From the NCBI GenBank assembly GCA_035771175.1, contig CM069590.1, forward strand, positions 33,122,821 through 33,186,820: a stretch of 64,000 bases of DNA, written 5' to 3'. Below the pieces are notes generated by a model. The model was not told the origin of the DNA. It searched no databases and worked only from the letters and a program-made list of their open reading frames with translations. Of the stretch, positions 13,325 through 24,064 are shown piece after piece; position 1 is the first letter of the stretch, and the number at the start of each line of letters is the position of its first letter. The position numbers were made by a program, and so were the translations under genes. This DNA is from Paratinospora sagittata. Its lineage: Eukaryota > Streptophyta > Magnoliopsida > Ranunculales > Menispermaceae.

Positions 13325-14700
13325 TTAGTTGGCAAAAAGGTCGGGGAACTGCTCCCTCATCTGGTTCTCTCGCTCCAAGGTTTGCTTCTCGTTATCGTTA
13401 AATTTCCATTTGACTCTCATTAGCGAGATCTCCTTATTCCTCAATTTTTGAAACCCGATGAGCCACAATCTGAATCGGCAACTCCTCATAAGTCGTATCC
13501 TCCCCAACTTGCAGATGACTCACATCAAGCACATGAGTTGGATTCGGATAAGACTTCTTCAGCGGATCATGATTGTATTTCCTCAGCATCGACACATGGA
13601 ATACATCATGAACACCCTCAAGTTGGGATGATAGAGCAAACCGGTAAGCTACAAGTCCAATCCTCTCAAAAATCTAGAAAAGTTCAATAAATCTAGAAGC
13701 AAGTTTCCCTCTGATGTCAAACCTCGTCTGACCATTCCGTGGCGAGACCTTAAGTAGAACTTGATTTTTCACGGCAAACTCCAGTTGCCTATGACAGTTG
13801 TCATAGTAACTTTTCTGCCTATCCTGAGCCGTCTTCAGCCTCTGCCGAATTAGCTGAATATTTTCTGTTTGCTCAACGATTGTATCGGGTCCCCATAGCT
13901 GCGTATCTTCCACCTCGTACCAACAAGCTGGTGATCTACAGGGTCTCCCATATAAAGCCTCATACGGTGCCATACCGATGCTCGCCTAATAACTGTTGCT
14001 GTAAGCAAACTCACATAAGGAAAAGTGCTCACTCCAATCCCCATTGAACTTCAAGATGCAAGACCTGAGCATATCCTTCAACATCTGAATCACTCTTTCA
14101 GTCTATCCATCAGTCTGAGGATGAAACGTTGTACTGAGTTGGACACGGGTACCAAATCGGGTTTGCAATGCCTGCCAAAACCTTGACGTGAATTGCGGAT
14201 CTCTATCTGACATGATCGACACGGGTGCCCCATGCAGTCTCAAGTTCTCTCTCACATATAACCTGCTCAGTTTATCCACCGAGTCCCTGGTGCTCATAGG
14301 AAGAAAGTGTGCAGTCTTGGTCAATCTATCGACCACAACCCAAATAACATCAAATCTACCCTGATACTTCGACAATCCCATGATGAAATCCATAGTAATA
14401 TGCTACCACTTCCACTCAAGTATGGGTAATGGTTGCATCAGTCCTCCAAACTTCCGGTGTTCAGCTTTAACCTACTGACACACTCCACATCTCTGCACGT
14501 ACTCAGCTATACTCTTCTTCATCCCATGCCACCACACAGACCTTTTCATTTCATGATATATCTTTGTAGCCCCTGGATGAATGGTATACTGAGACTTGTG
14601 TGCCTCCTGAAAACTTAGCCCTCAATTCAACATCATGTGGGATCCATAGCCTCCTTCTAAAACTAAGACACCATCTGACCCTCTCTGCCAATCAGCCTGG
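13325..14700 (-). pseudogene. Integrase and chromovirus-type C-terminal region of element A
   Basis: Integrase inserts the cDNA copy into the genome. The core is seen at 14103-14393: [15 protein letters not shown] carries the first catalytic Asp and SDRDPQFTSRFW the second. The conserved Gln just before the catalytic-Glu motif (TERV) is a TAG stop at 14103-14105, the site of a CAG codon in relatives. The segment 13674-13973 continues with [13 protein letters not shown] and LLKVSP. The 13325-13507 segment carries RNKEISLMRVKW and ends MREQFPDLFAN, the tail that follows integrase in Tekay/Del chromoviruses. Between 14400 and 14700 the zinc-binding N-terminal part is readable only in pieces. Several stops and frameshifts make it non-functional. 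Confidence 0.88.
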
Positions 14701-14801
14701 TTAGTACTGTCTGCATATCTACAATACATATCAAAATCAGGATCATGTTCCTGTAGATCTTTAGCCTTCTGAAAATGGGCATCAACAAGTTGCACGTGCA
14801 T

Positions 14802-15365
14802 CTAAGCACATATTTCACTACGTGACGTATCCAAGAGTATAATCATCATCATCACCCTCTCAAGTAAATGCCACTGCTGGTTCATTTGGAAAACAACCAC
14901 TCTAGTCTCTGCTCGCTTCTGGCTCAATGTGTTAGCTACAACATTGGCTTTGCCAGGATGATACTCCAAAGAGAAATCATAATCCTTAAGCAACTCAAGC
15001 CATCTCCTCTGTCGCATATTCAATTCTTTCTGATTAAAGAGATACTTCAAACTCTTACGATCTGAATACAAAGTGAACATCTCACCATAAAGATAGTATT
15101 TTCACAGCTTCAGTGCAAACACTATAGCTGCTAGCTCCAAATCATGCATAGGGTAATTATGCTCATGCACCTTTTGCTGCCTAGATGCATAAGCTACCAC
15201 TTTACCCTCTTGCATTAACACGCATCCCAGACTCGGGAGTGATGCATCCGTATAAATCACCAGCTCTTTTCCAGGCTCTGGAAGAATCAACACTTGAGAA
15301 GTCGTCAACTTCCTTTTCAACTCACTAAAAGCTCCCTCATAGGAGTCTGTCCATATGAAGGCCAC
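14802..15365 (-). pseudogene. RNase H domain of element A
   Basis: RNase H degrades the RNA strand of the RNA/DNA hybrid during reverse transcription. Two overlapping blocks carry the family motifs: [17 protein letters not shown] (catalytic Asp in YTDAS), [15 protein letters not shown] (catalytic Glu), [18 protein letters not shown], then [12 protein letters not shown] and [16 protein letters not shown]. The last motif is normally NVVADALSR; the catalytic Asp is Asn here. A stop separates the blocks near 15101, at KLW*. Confidence 0.9.
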
Positions 15366-15500
15366 ATTCTTCTAAGTTAACTTAGTCAACGGTGCGGCTA
15401 TCGTGGAAAAATCTTTAACGAACTTCCTGTAATAACCAGTTAAACCCAGAAAACTATGAATCTTTGTCATTGTGGTAGGTCTTGGCCAACTGATGATTGC

Positions 15501-16200
15501 CTAGACCTTAGCAGAATCAACTGAGATACCTTCTGTATTAACCACATGACCCAAGAACATCACCTCGATCATCCAGAAATCACACTTGTTGAGTTTGGCA
15601 TACAACATATGCTCCAACAATGTCTGTAGTGTAACTCTGAGGTGTTGTTCATGATCCTCCCTAGTCTTAGAGTAGACTAGGATATCATCAATGGAGACTA
15701 TGATAAACTGGTCAAGATACAACCTGCATACTCTTTGCATAAAGTCCATGAACATTGTCGGTGCATTAGTCAACCCGAAGGGCATTACTAATAATTCGTA
15801 ATGTCCATATCTTGTCCAAAAAGCAGTCTTCGGTACATCCTCATCCTTAATCCTCAACTGATGGTACCCAGACCTCAAGTCTATATTCAAAAAGAACTTA
15901 GCTCCATTTAGTTGGTCAAACAAGTCATCAATGCATAAGCGAGGATACTTGTTCTTCACAGTCATCTTGTTCAGCTGGCGTTGTCTATGCATAATCTAAG
16001 ACTCTTGTCCTTCTTCTTAACAAACAACACAGGTGCTCCCCAAGGTGACATACTAGGGGTAATGAAACTCAAACTCATCAACTCATCTAACTGCATTCTG
16101 AGTTCATTCAACTCTTTTGGTGCCATTCGAAAAGGTGGAATGGAAATGAGTTTTGTCTCAGGCATTAGCTCAATGATAAAATCTACTTCCTTTTTAGGCG
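15501..16200 (-). pseudogene. Reverse transcriptase domain of element A
   Basis: Two reading blocks (15971-16165 and 15501-15992) together cover most of a Ty3/gypsy RT. The upstream block has [20 protein letters not shown] and [20 protein letters not shown]. The downstream block has [37 protein letters not shown] and the catalytic [10 protein letters not shown]. The two active-site Asp residues are kept, but the residue before Ile is Ser where most plant gypsy elements have Phe (FIDD). A frameshift joins the blocks at about 15980. Closest by eye to Tekay/Del chromoviruses. Confidence 0.93.
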
Positions 16201-16264
16201 GTAACCCCGATAACTCATAGCAAAAGACCTATGGGTACTCACAAACCACAGGGATATCTGCTAG

Positions 16265-16956
16265 TTAAATGCCCTGATCCACATCATCCACTGACCTCAT
16301 ATTGGCCATCACCTCAACGTCATCATATATGGCTAATCTACCCTGGGTAAGTGGTTTAGATGCAGTCGTGCCTCGATAAACGAAGACTGGCTGTCCAGGT
16401 ATGTGAAAGACAACCCTCTTGCCGAAGCAATCAAGATGAGCGTGATACGCTGCCAGCCAATCCATTCCCAAAATGGTATCGAATTCAAGGAATTTTAAGA
16501 CTCTAAGGTCAATAGTTATCTCATGATCTTCGCATCTCACTATGAATCCCACACATACCATGTTAGGGTAAATCTTCTCCCTGCTGCCGTACTCAAAATC
16601 AAAAAAGTACTAGTTCTAATAGGAGATAATCTCAAACTATCAACCATAGAACCATAAATAAATGACAGAGTAGAGCCAACATCAATAAAAACATACATCA
16701 CGGTATCATAAATGTTGATCATACCTTTAATCAACTGTTTGTTGGACTTAGGATCTACTTGTGTCACTGTTTTGGCCTGCTCTTTAGTAGCTACTGGCAT
16801 AGGACTGGTCTGGACCATTGGCATCCTCAGAGGATACTGATTTCTCTTGTGCCCCTGAACTCCGTATCCATAACAAACAAGTAGTCTCAGTGCTCTGGGT
16901 GCCGATGATACAACTTGTGACTCTGTCCCGACTGTCTGCTGCCCACCATACCTCAC
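16265..16956 (-). pseudogene. Aspartic protease and downstream linker of element A
   Basis: The protease cleaves the gag-pol polyprotein. The active-site region reads YVFIDVGSTLSFIYGSMV; the family norm is D-T/S-G, so the central residue is changed to Val. A frameshift at about 16550 separates this from the next block (16265-16561), which carries LEFDTILGMDWLAAYHAHLD and GKRVVFHIPGQPVF, the usual post-protease segment. The same change of frame occurs at the same place in element C. Confidence 0.85.
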
Positions 16957-17950
16957 GGTACTTTACTGCTGGGGTTGGCCATAAATTTGAACACTCTGGC
17001 ATACAGGTGGTGGTGTAACTGCCACTAGAGCGGAGGCTACAGATGCCTCATATCCATTGCCACTAAACCTCTGCCTCTTGTTACGTCGGCTCCTTTTACC
17101 ATAATACTAGACCTTTGACCCTGCCAGCTGTATCTGAACTGAAGAAGCTGCAGGTGCCTGGACTACGGTTGGTAACCTCATCGTAGAGTTAGCCTCTGCA
17201 ATCTCAAAATCTGCAGCCTGTCTCATCGCCTGAGCGTAACTCAACACGCCAGTTAGTGCCAAACCTTACCGAATATGGTCACGAAAACCATCCTGTATCG
17301 TCCACATGCCCAGCTCATCTATAGATACCATCTCTGGAGCAAAGAGTGCCTACTTGTTGAACTCTTGCTCATACCCTCTAACGAACATGCTACCCTAGGT
17401 TAGATGCAGAAACTGGATCCAACGATGATCCTTCTCGGCTCGTGGATAGAACTCTTCAAAGAACAACTCCTTGAATCTAGTCCAAGTCCGAATTTTACCC
17501 TCCGTACGCTCTATTCTTTCCCACCATTTGTTTGCCTTGTCAATCAGCTTGAACCTGGAATGCTTGAATTTATCATCCTCAAGAGCTCCCATGTCATTGA
17601 AAATAGTATCCATCCTCGTCAACCATCCTTCAGCTAGCTCTGAGTCTAAACCCCCCGAAAATTCAACAGAATTTCTATTCTTGAAGGCTTTCATGACCTT
17701 CTCATAGCGGTCCCTCTCCACTTTCTCAACCTCATTCTCCCCTCTACATCATAAGCTGGTCCTGCCTGATCTCCTACTGCTACTGCTACACTATTGTGCT
17801 CTGTAGCTACTGTTACATCACCCTGTGTGGCGGCCTAACACCCTATGTACGACTTAACAACTCAAGGATTTGGGTCTGCTGCTGCTGAGTAGCCTCTAAG
17901 ACTGCCTCTATACGCCTAAGACGTTCCACTAGATCTGTGGTTAATCCTGT
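16784..17950 (-). pseudogene. Gag of element A
   Basis: Gag builds the virus-like particle. The retrotransposon-gag core at 17395-17721 includes FSGGLDSELAEGWLTRMDTI, NKWWERIERTEGKIRTWTRF and FFEEFYPR. It ends in TAG (17395-17397) at a position normally read as Gln (HLTQG). Upstream the reading frame has a Gln-rich heptad stretch (EATQQQQTQILELL) interrupted by more stops. Downstream, at about 16840-16885, is a zinc knuckle in which the second and last Cys are Tyr (CYGYGVQGHKRNQYP). It is not functional. Confidence 0.88.
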
Positions 17951-18112
17951 TATTCCCTTTTCTCTGAAATTTTTCAACAAGGGAAACACATCAGGCTCTC
18001 AAACTAGGAAGAGGTTATCCTTAAGATAACTAACCATAATCATACCCATAAAAACAAATATAACATCATATAAGTCTTTTATCATTTTTAAGGTTTTTAA
18101 ACCTAAACACTC

Positions 18113-18124
18113 GCTCTGATACCA
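18113..18124 (-). promoter_or_regulatory. Primer binding site of element A (initiator tRNA-Met type)
   Basis: The minus strand reads TGGTATCAGAGC, an exact match to the standard site complementary to the 3' end of initiator tRNA-Met. It lies 4 bases inside the 5' LTR end (GTCGTGACA). Confidence 0.92.
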
Positions 18125-18128
18125 AACT

Positions 18129-20386
18129 TGTCACGACCCACAACTTGTGACGTCATGACCGGCACCGAACCCCAGGTATATCCTCCCCTGATACCCCTAG
18201 CGTTTTATTCAGCCTAAACAAAACCAACTTGCTAAACAGATCCAATCCTCAAACAACATAATCCATAACATAAACATCATCAAAATTAAAACTTCCAAAA
18301 TAAATACAACCCATCTAAGTGATAAATAATTACATTAGGTGTTACCTTGTACATAGTCTAAAAAATACAAAACTACAAAACTACAAGAACAACTAACACC
18401 TACTTCACAAAAGACCACAGGGAGTGCTTCGCAGTTAAGCCATCCCCCTTCTTATCTGAACCTGAAATGATAAGGAGGAGGTGTGAGCCACAACAAGCTC
18501 AATGAATGTTTTCCACAAGCAGCAATATATATGCATTTATACAAATAAGGCATGAGTTCATCAAAATAGTTTAATAACATGATGAGATACAATATCATAT
18601 ACATGATGAAATATAATGCCTCCCTGACAATAATCTATCAATGTGTTTCCATTTTCAAACATGCAATACACCATCCTAATCCGCCTCCTAAGTAAGGGCG
18701 ATCAAGGGCCTGAGTTCGCGACATTTAGCACCCGATCAAACCTGACATACTTGTATTTTATTTGGATTCTTGTGGTTGTGTAGCTAATAGGATCAGCCCA
18801 CCAAGACACATTCAATGCGTAGGCGATCTTATCTACACGAACCATAAAATCTTCTGCAAGGTCCACAACTAGGGATCAGAAATCTGGCAACATGAGATTT
18901 CCTAAAGAAAATTCCAGCTATCAGATACATCTATTGCTAACCCAACTATACTTATGCTCAAATCCATTTCATGAATCATTAAAACATGCATTACTCATAT
19001 ATATCAATTCAAAACATTTCATATACTACAATGCCACATATAGAAACCAAATGCAAAAAAATACTCACAGCTGATTGGCTAGACTAGCCAATCCAATTCT
19101 AACCTAAACGAACTCTAGGATGCAACCATTGATCCTTAAATGACAAATAGCATCCAAACCATGAATTAGCCCTCAACTGGCACAATTAGGACCTTTGGAT
19201 CATCCACAAACACTACATACAATTCAAGTTCATATATCCATCAATTACAATCCATACTTATGCCAAGAATCATGATTTAAGCCCCAATTACATGCCAACA
19301 CTTAACTTTAATCATGGCTACACCAATGTGCCAGCAATTACAACACATTCAAGCCATAAAACCCCCAATTAGATCACATGCAATCCAAGGGAATGCCAAT
19401 TACAGATTCAATCACCTAACCCACATCAATACCATGCATTCTCAATCTAATTAGGCCATTAGACACACAATCTAGCCCTAGGTAGCCACAATTACAACAC
19501 TGCTAACCTAAGAAATCAAAGCCCAGCTCACCCCCAAAATATGAGAGCCAAAACCCTCATAGCTGGACCAAAGAAATGAGCATAACTCTACCATAGCCAA
19601 GCCTTGATCAAAACTAACACTAGGGTGACATAGGTGACATGCAAGACCTAAGTCAAGCTCTAGCTATGAAACCCAGAACATGGTCTCAAACCCAGAAAAA
19701 TACAGTAGCAAACACTCCCAAATCAATCTATGTGATGTTACTCAACCATGGAAGCAAAATTAAAGAGTTAAGAGGTGAGGATCCATACCTTGGAAGTTCA
19801 AAATCCAAACCCTAGCTCAATCTCCTTCAAAACCCCTCTTTTATTTCTTTTTTCTAGTTGAGAAAATAAGAAAATAAGTTGCAAATGATAGGGAATGGTT
19901 GTACTTGGGTTTATCAGTGGGGTGGTGGCCCCACCAAAAATCTAAAAAATTGTCGAAAACGTGAAAAACACGCTTCTCCCTTTACTGAGAAGAAATCAAC
20001 TCTCGGCCTGAGCAAGGAGCGCGCTTCTCCTCAACAGAAGTGCACTGCTTCTTTCAGGGAGCATGCTTCTCCCTTAAAGAGCGCCCTTCTCTAATGTCCT
20101 AACAAAATGTAACTCTCGGTCATGCAAGGAGCGTGCTTCTCCTAGTCCAGAACATCTTATATTCACTTAACGACTACGCACACAATACATAACAAAATTT
20201 TGCGTATAGGTCAATTCCTATGTAAAAACACGCTTCAGACGCATTTCTAACATCCTCCTACCCATTTGGGCACTAGACGTGGACGTACAAAACAAAAACA
20301 CATATAAATACACACACACACACACACACGCATATCTGTGTACTCTACGGGTTAAGATGACATCATCCTAAGGTACGAGCGTTTCA
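18129..20386 (-). repeat. 5' LTR of element A, full length (2258 bp)
   Basis: On the plus strand it starts TGTCACGACCC and ends GAGCGTTTCA; on the element strand it runs TG...CA. It matches the element B LTR (29924-32173, 2250 bp) along its length. Near the primer site it carries the palindrome TGACGTCA (18148-18155). At about 19961-20151 it has repeated imperfect palindromes such as GGAGCGCGCTTCTCC. A CA dinucleotide run lies at 20311-20329. The outer flank (AAAAG) is repeat H1. Confidence 0.93.
20311..20329. repeat. CA microsatellite in the element A 5' LTR
   Basis: About nine CA units. The corresponding spot in the 3' LTR (near 13200) has only a few interrupted CA units, so the run expanded after insertion. 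Confidence 0.9.
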
Positions 20387-22984
20387 AAAGTTTTGATTTT
20401 TGACTTGTCATAGTAAAGATGTGATAGTTTTAGGTTAGGATATCCTATGATCTTACAAATTCTGATTTGATTCTATTTTTTAAAATTTTTCTAAATTACC
20501 AATGATAAAAGAACAGTATATGAACATGACTCTAGGGGAATGTAGAGAGTAATTTATAAGTCTGTGTGCTTGATTCGACTATTAGCTTAGCTTTGTTGAA
20601 AATTCTCTACATGTCTAGTGTGGTTGGTTATGTGGAATCGTGACTTCTTTGTATTGGATTTGTGCAAGTAAAGTTATAAATATTAGATCTCGAGAAATTC
20701 TAGAACAAGTTTGATTATCACTTGAGGCAAAATCTTAGAGAGCATGCCATGAGGAAAATGATTTAGGCCATGTTTGGATAAGTTTGAGCCATATAGCCTA
20801 CCTTATTATCAATTTTATCTTTAGTCATCCATTTTGAGCTTTATGATTTTTCTTTGGTACATATGCATTGGATAACATGAGTCTTATATGTATAAAGTTT
20901 TTGTTTTCAACCTATGCACCTTAGACGCTTTAATTATGTTGGAGTGTTATCTTTTTGGAAGGTGGAAAAGGGGGAATGAGAAAAAGAATGAAAAGAAGGT
21001 GATGAAGAAAAGTATATTGGGAATTTGCAAAGGTTGCTATAAAAAATAAAAATAAAATAAAAAATAAAGAAAAGAAAAGAAGAAAAGGATGTTATGCCTT
21101 TGTGTTGAAAAGAAATAAGTTTGGGAGCGTAGTATTCTATGAAAACAAGCAAACAAAAGAATGGGGAGTGAATGAAAAGGTGAAATATTTGAAGTGGATA
21201 TATATGCTAAAATTGGGTTTGTGGTTCCAAATGTAATGTTGTGGATGTTTGTAATTGATCAAAGTGTTGGGGTGTTTTTGAGCTTAATTTTTTTCAATTT
21301 TCCCTACCTTTGAACCTTGGCCTAATATTACAACCTATGAAAGACCTATTGATTTTAAATGGCATGTGATCTACATTAGTGGAAAGTGGTATGAAAGATT
21401 TGGCAATGGGATTCACTTTATATATATTTATTTGAGATCACTTACACTTCATACTTGCTTGCACTTGTCTATGAATTTCATGAATGGTTTTATGAGATTG
21501 ACTATGTGATAGTGTGTTTGAGAATGGAAGATGAGGTTAGGTAAGGAGTTGGATTGAAAATCTAGACATCTCTAACACTTTTGAAATTTTTCGATGAGTT
21601 ATTATTCTTCAATGTGAGCTTAGAGGCCATGATGATGATATGCATGTTATATTTCGAATCAAATTTTAATTTGTTTGAGAATAGGATGGTAGATTGATGT
21701 GGTGAGTTTCAATTTTTTTTTACCCTTTGCTCGGGATGATCAAAGTCCTGAGTTTTGGGGTATTTGATAAGTGGTTATTTAGATGTGTTTTTAGTATGCT
21801 TTAGATGAGTTTTAGGTGATTTTATTCATCTATTTGGTTGGTTTATGTAAGTTTTGACTTAGTTGTTAGAATGGTTACATTTTAGTATTTGATGCTTATT
21901 TCGGTGTTTAATTTTATAAGTTGATATATTTGATCTTATGAGTGCTTTAATCATTGGTTTTGATTTGTTTTGTAGGTGTTTAGATGTGTTTGAAGTCAAC
22001 TTGGATGATGGAAACATGATACAAGAAGATGCAATGAAGATACATGAAGAAAATAAGTCAAGAAAAGGTCCAAAAATCAGCTAAGTCCACAAGGAGTTAA
22101 GAAAAGAAGTGCTGGCAAATAGAGATTGGGGGCTGCGGCGCCTAGATGAAAAAGGAGTGGTGGATCAAGACAGGGATTGGGTGCCGCAGCGTCCACTGTG
22201 GGCCCCGTGGTGCCGGGTTGCGATACGAAATTGGAAAGTTTCCAATTTTGGTGTTCGTAACTTCCTCAATAGAACTCCGAATTGGACGCGGTTTGTTGCG
22301 ATGGACTAATTAATACAAATAGAACATGATGAGAGGGTTTGTAAAGCATCATAGAGAGGAGAAAAATGGCTATTATTGATCGAATCTTCACAGTTTATTT
22401 ATATTTCTCATTGCTTAATGCTTTTAATCTCTTGATCACAGATTGAATGATATTAGAATTGAGGGGTCTCAAGAGGGGATTCCTTGGGTTGGAACAAGAG
22501 AATTATAACCTAAGATCATCATAGAATCGAGAGATTTATGATATCTTTTGAAGTTGTAGGAAGAATCACAAAACCTAATGAGTTGCTAGGGTTTTGGTTT
22601 TTATCGAGATATCGAAATCAAGCCTTGGTGATATGTTCAAGTTTGGCACTCGAGAGAGGAAATTAAAGACTTTAAGATTCTTGACTTATAAATTAGAAGA
22701 GGATATTGATAATAGATATAGCTAATCTACATAGATGATGATTGGGTGAAGTTGAACCTCTAGACTTTTCTTTATTGATATCTATCATTGTTTAATTGCT
22801 TTTATATTTACTTTTCTTTCATTATTTAAATTACCCAAGTTCTACATCTTGATTGTTTAGATAAAGTTAATAATTAGTGAAAATGGTATTTAGTAAGTAA
22901 AATACAATCTCAAAGGACGACAACCTAATTTCTTATCGGTTTATTATTACTTGACACCGTACAGTTGCAGTTTTGCACGTATAG
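20387..22984 (+). mobile_element. H1: non-coding gypsy-like element (Tat/Athila-like), 3' part only
   Basis: It is a relative of the minus-strand repeat at 48247-51690: matching landmarks occur in reverse order (TTTTGATTTTTGACTTGTCA, GATAACACTCC, TTTGCTCGGGATGAT, TTTGGGGTATT). The left edge is where element A joins. It holds about 1.4 kb of internal sequence, a purine-rich tract at 21041-21090, a polypurine tract at about 21750-21764 and an LTR. I see no convincing coding region; short frames such as a Phe/Ser-rich one on the minus strand at 20934-21152 come from the purine tract. Tat/Athila-like is suggested by the TTTGGGGG-type tract and overall layout, not by protein. Confidence 0.7.
21765..22984 (+). 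repeat. 3' LTR of H1
   Basis: It begins TGATAAGTGG after a TTTTGGGGTATT tract. It matches the reverse complement of 48247-49588, which starts TGATAAGTAGG. It contains a GC-rich island at about 22125-22215 with GGCTGCGGCGCC and GTGCCGCAGCGTCC. The 3' part has CTTGACACCGTACAGTTGCA. The right edge is uncertain by about 10 bases. Confidence 0.75.
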
Positions 22985-22995
22985 TGCCCCAAAAG

Positions 22996-23332
22996 AAGGA
23001 ATTAGAAATGTTAGGATTTTTAGCTTATAAATGAAAGAACTAAATTAATAATATATATATATGGGCATAGTTGAGAGTGAGGTGATATCCAACCTCTAGA
23101 CTATTCTATCATAGATTTCTCGTTAGTTTTCTATTGCATTGTTAGTTTAATATTTAATTGATTTAATTGTTGCTTTTAATTCACTTGAACTATCGAATTT
23201 GATTCTCTAAGAAATTTAGAGTTAGAAATGTGGTAATTAGTGTAATCATCAATCGTAGAGGACGATACCCGATATCCTTATCGGTCTATGTTATAACTTT
23301 ACACCGTGCACTTGCAGTTTTGCATACAACAC
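22996..23332 (+). repeat. Second, diverged LTR 3'-end fragment of the H family
   Basis: It repeats the end of the H1 LTR with many differences: CCAACCTCTAGAC, GGACGATACC, TTATCGGT, ACACCGTGCACTTGCAGTTTTG. It may be a remnant of another H copy next to H1. A short TA run lies near 23048-23062. Confidence 0.65.
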
Positions 23333-23444
23333 ACATATACAAGCATAATATACACACATACATATCAATGCGGGCACATAGAGTCGAGCACTTAACCAAT
23401 TGGGATACAGGCTAGTCGTATGAAAATTTTTTGCATTACACCAG
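23333..23444. other. Unassigned spacer
   Basis: About 110 bases between the H fragment and the chromovirus fragment. It holds CA/TA-rich sequence and GTCGAGCACTTAACCAATTG, which I do not recognise. Confidence 0.5.
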
Positions 23445-23939
23445 GATAGGCAAAAAAGTTATGTTGATCAATGGTGGAGAGCCTTAGAGTTTGCGGTGGG
23501 AGACCATGTGTATTTGATGGTCTCGCCAGGCAAGGGACATTTGAGGTTCGAAGTGAAAGGGAAGCTAGCACCTCACTATGTAGGGTCGTTCGAGATACTT
23601 GAGAAAGCTGAATCGCTGGCCTATCAATTCACCTTGCCACCCCAGTTAGCCGGAGTACATAATGTGTTCCATGTGTCAAAGCTCCGGAAGTACAATCTAG
23701 ATCAGGGTCACATCAATGATTGGAGCAGATTAGAGGTTGATGATGTGGCCACTTATGAGGAAAAAACGGTGGGAATCCTGGATAGGAAGATACAGTAGCT
23801 CCGGACCAAGGAGATTCCACTTCTCAAGGTAAAGTGGGTGGCGAAGGGAGACAAACAAATTACATGGGAGCGAGAGGACTAAATGCAGAATAACTTCCCT
23901 GATCTATTTAAGCAAAGTAATTCCCTAATTTTTTTTTAA
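23445..23939 (+). pseudogene. Chromovirus I: post-integrase C-terminal fragment
   Basis: Reading from 23445 gives RQKSYVDQWWRALEFAVGDH, VYLMVSPGKG, EVKGKLAPHYVGSFEIL, LPPQLAGVHNVFHVSKLRKY and DDVATYEEKTVGILDRKIQ, then after a TAG (23796-23798) TKEIPLLKVKWVAKGDKQIT, and WERED with a TAA in place of Gln before MQNNFPDLF. This is the end of a Ty3/gypsy polyprotein of the Tekay/Del type, but distinct in sequence from A, B and C. The rest of the element is absent upstream. Both stops fit C-to-T changes at Gln codons. Confidence 0.88.
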
Positions 23940-23959
23940 TTTCGAGGAAAAAATTTCTT

Positions 23960-24064
23960 TTAAGAGGGGTTGGTTGTGACACCTCACTAAAGTATTAAGA
24001 CAAAGTACTGAACATATACCTAATATCTTGAGGAAATTGGAGACTTTGAACCCATAAAAACCCT
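23960..24064 (+). repeat. Polypurine tract and LTR start of chromovirus I, cut by element F
   Basis: AAGAGGGGTTGGT precedes an LTR start TGTGACACCTCAC at 23975. About 90 bp of LTR remain before Sirevirus F begins at 24065. Confidence 0.8.

Larger units (their letters stand above)
12208..20386 (-). mobile_element. Gypsy element A: Ty3/gypsy chromovirus (Tekay/Del-like), degenerate, 3' LTR truncated
   Basis: On the minus strand the order is 5' LTR (18129-20386), Met-type primer site, gag, protease, RT, RNase H, integrase with C-terminal extension, polypurine tract and a partial 3' LTR (12208-13270). That is the Ty3/gypsy order. The RT block and the C-terminal block ending QFPDLF resemble plant Tekay/Del chromoviruses. 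Every coding domain is interrupted. The 3' LTR lacks about 1.2 kb compared with the 5' LTR and abuts the satellite directly, so no target duplication can be read. The right edge lies inside repeat H1, which A appears to have entered. Confidence 0.93.

Noticed and set aside
20934..21152. A Phe/Ser-rich frame on the minus strand, and a similar one on the plus strand at 50204-50410.
   Set aside because: Both come from purine/pyrimidine tracts in the H internal region; low complexity, no start context.
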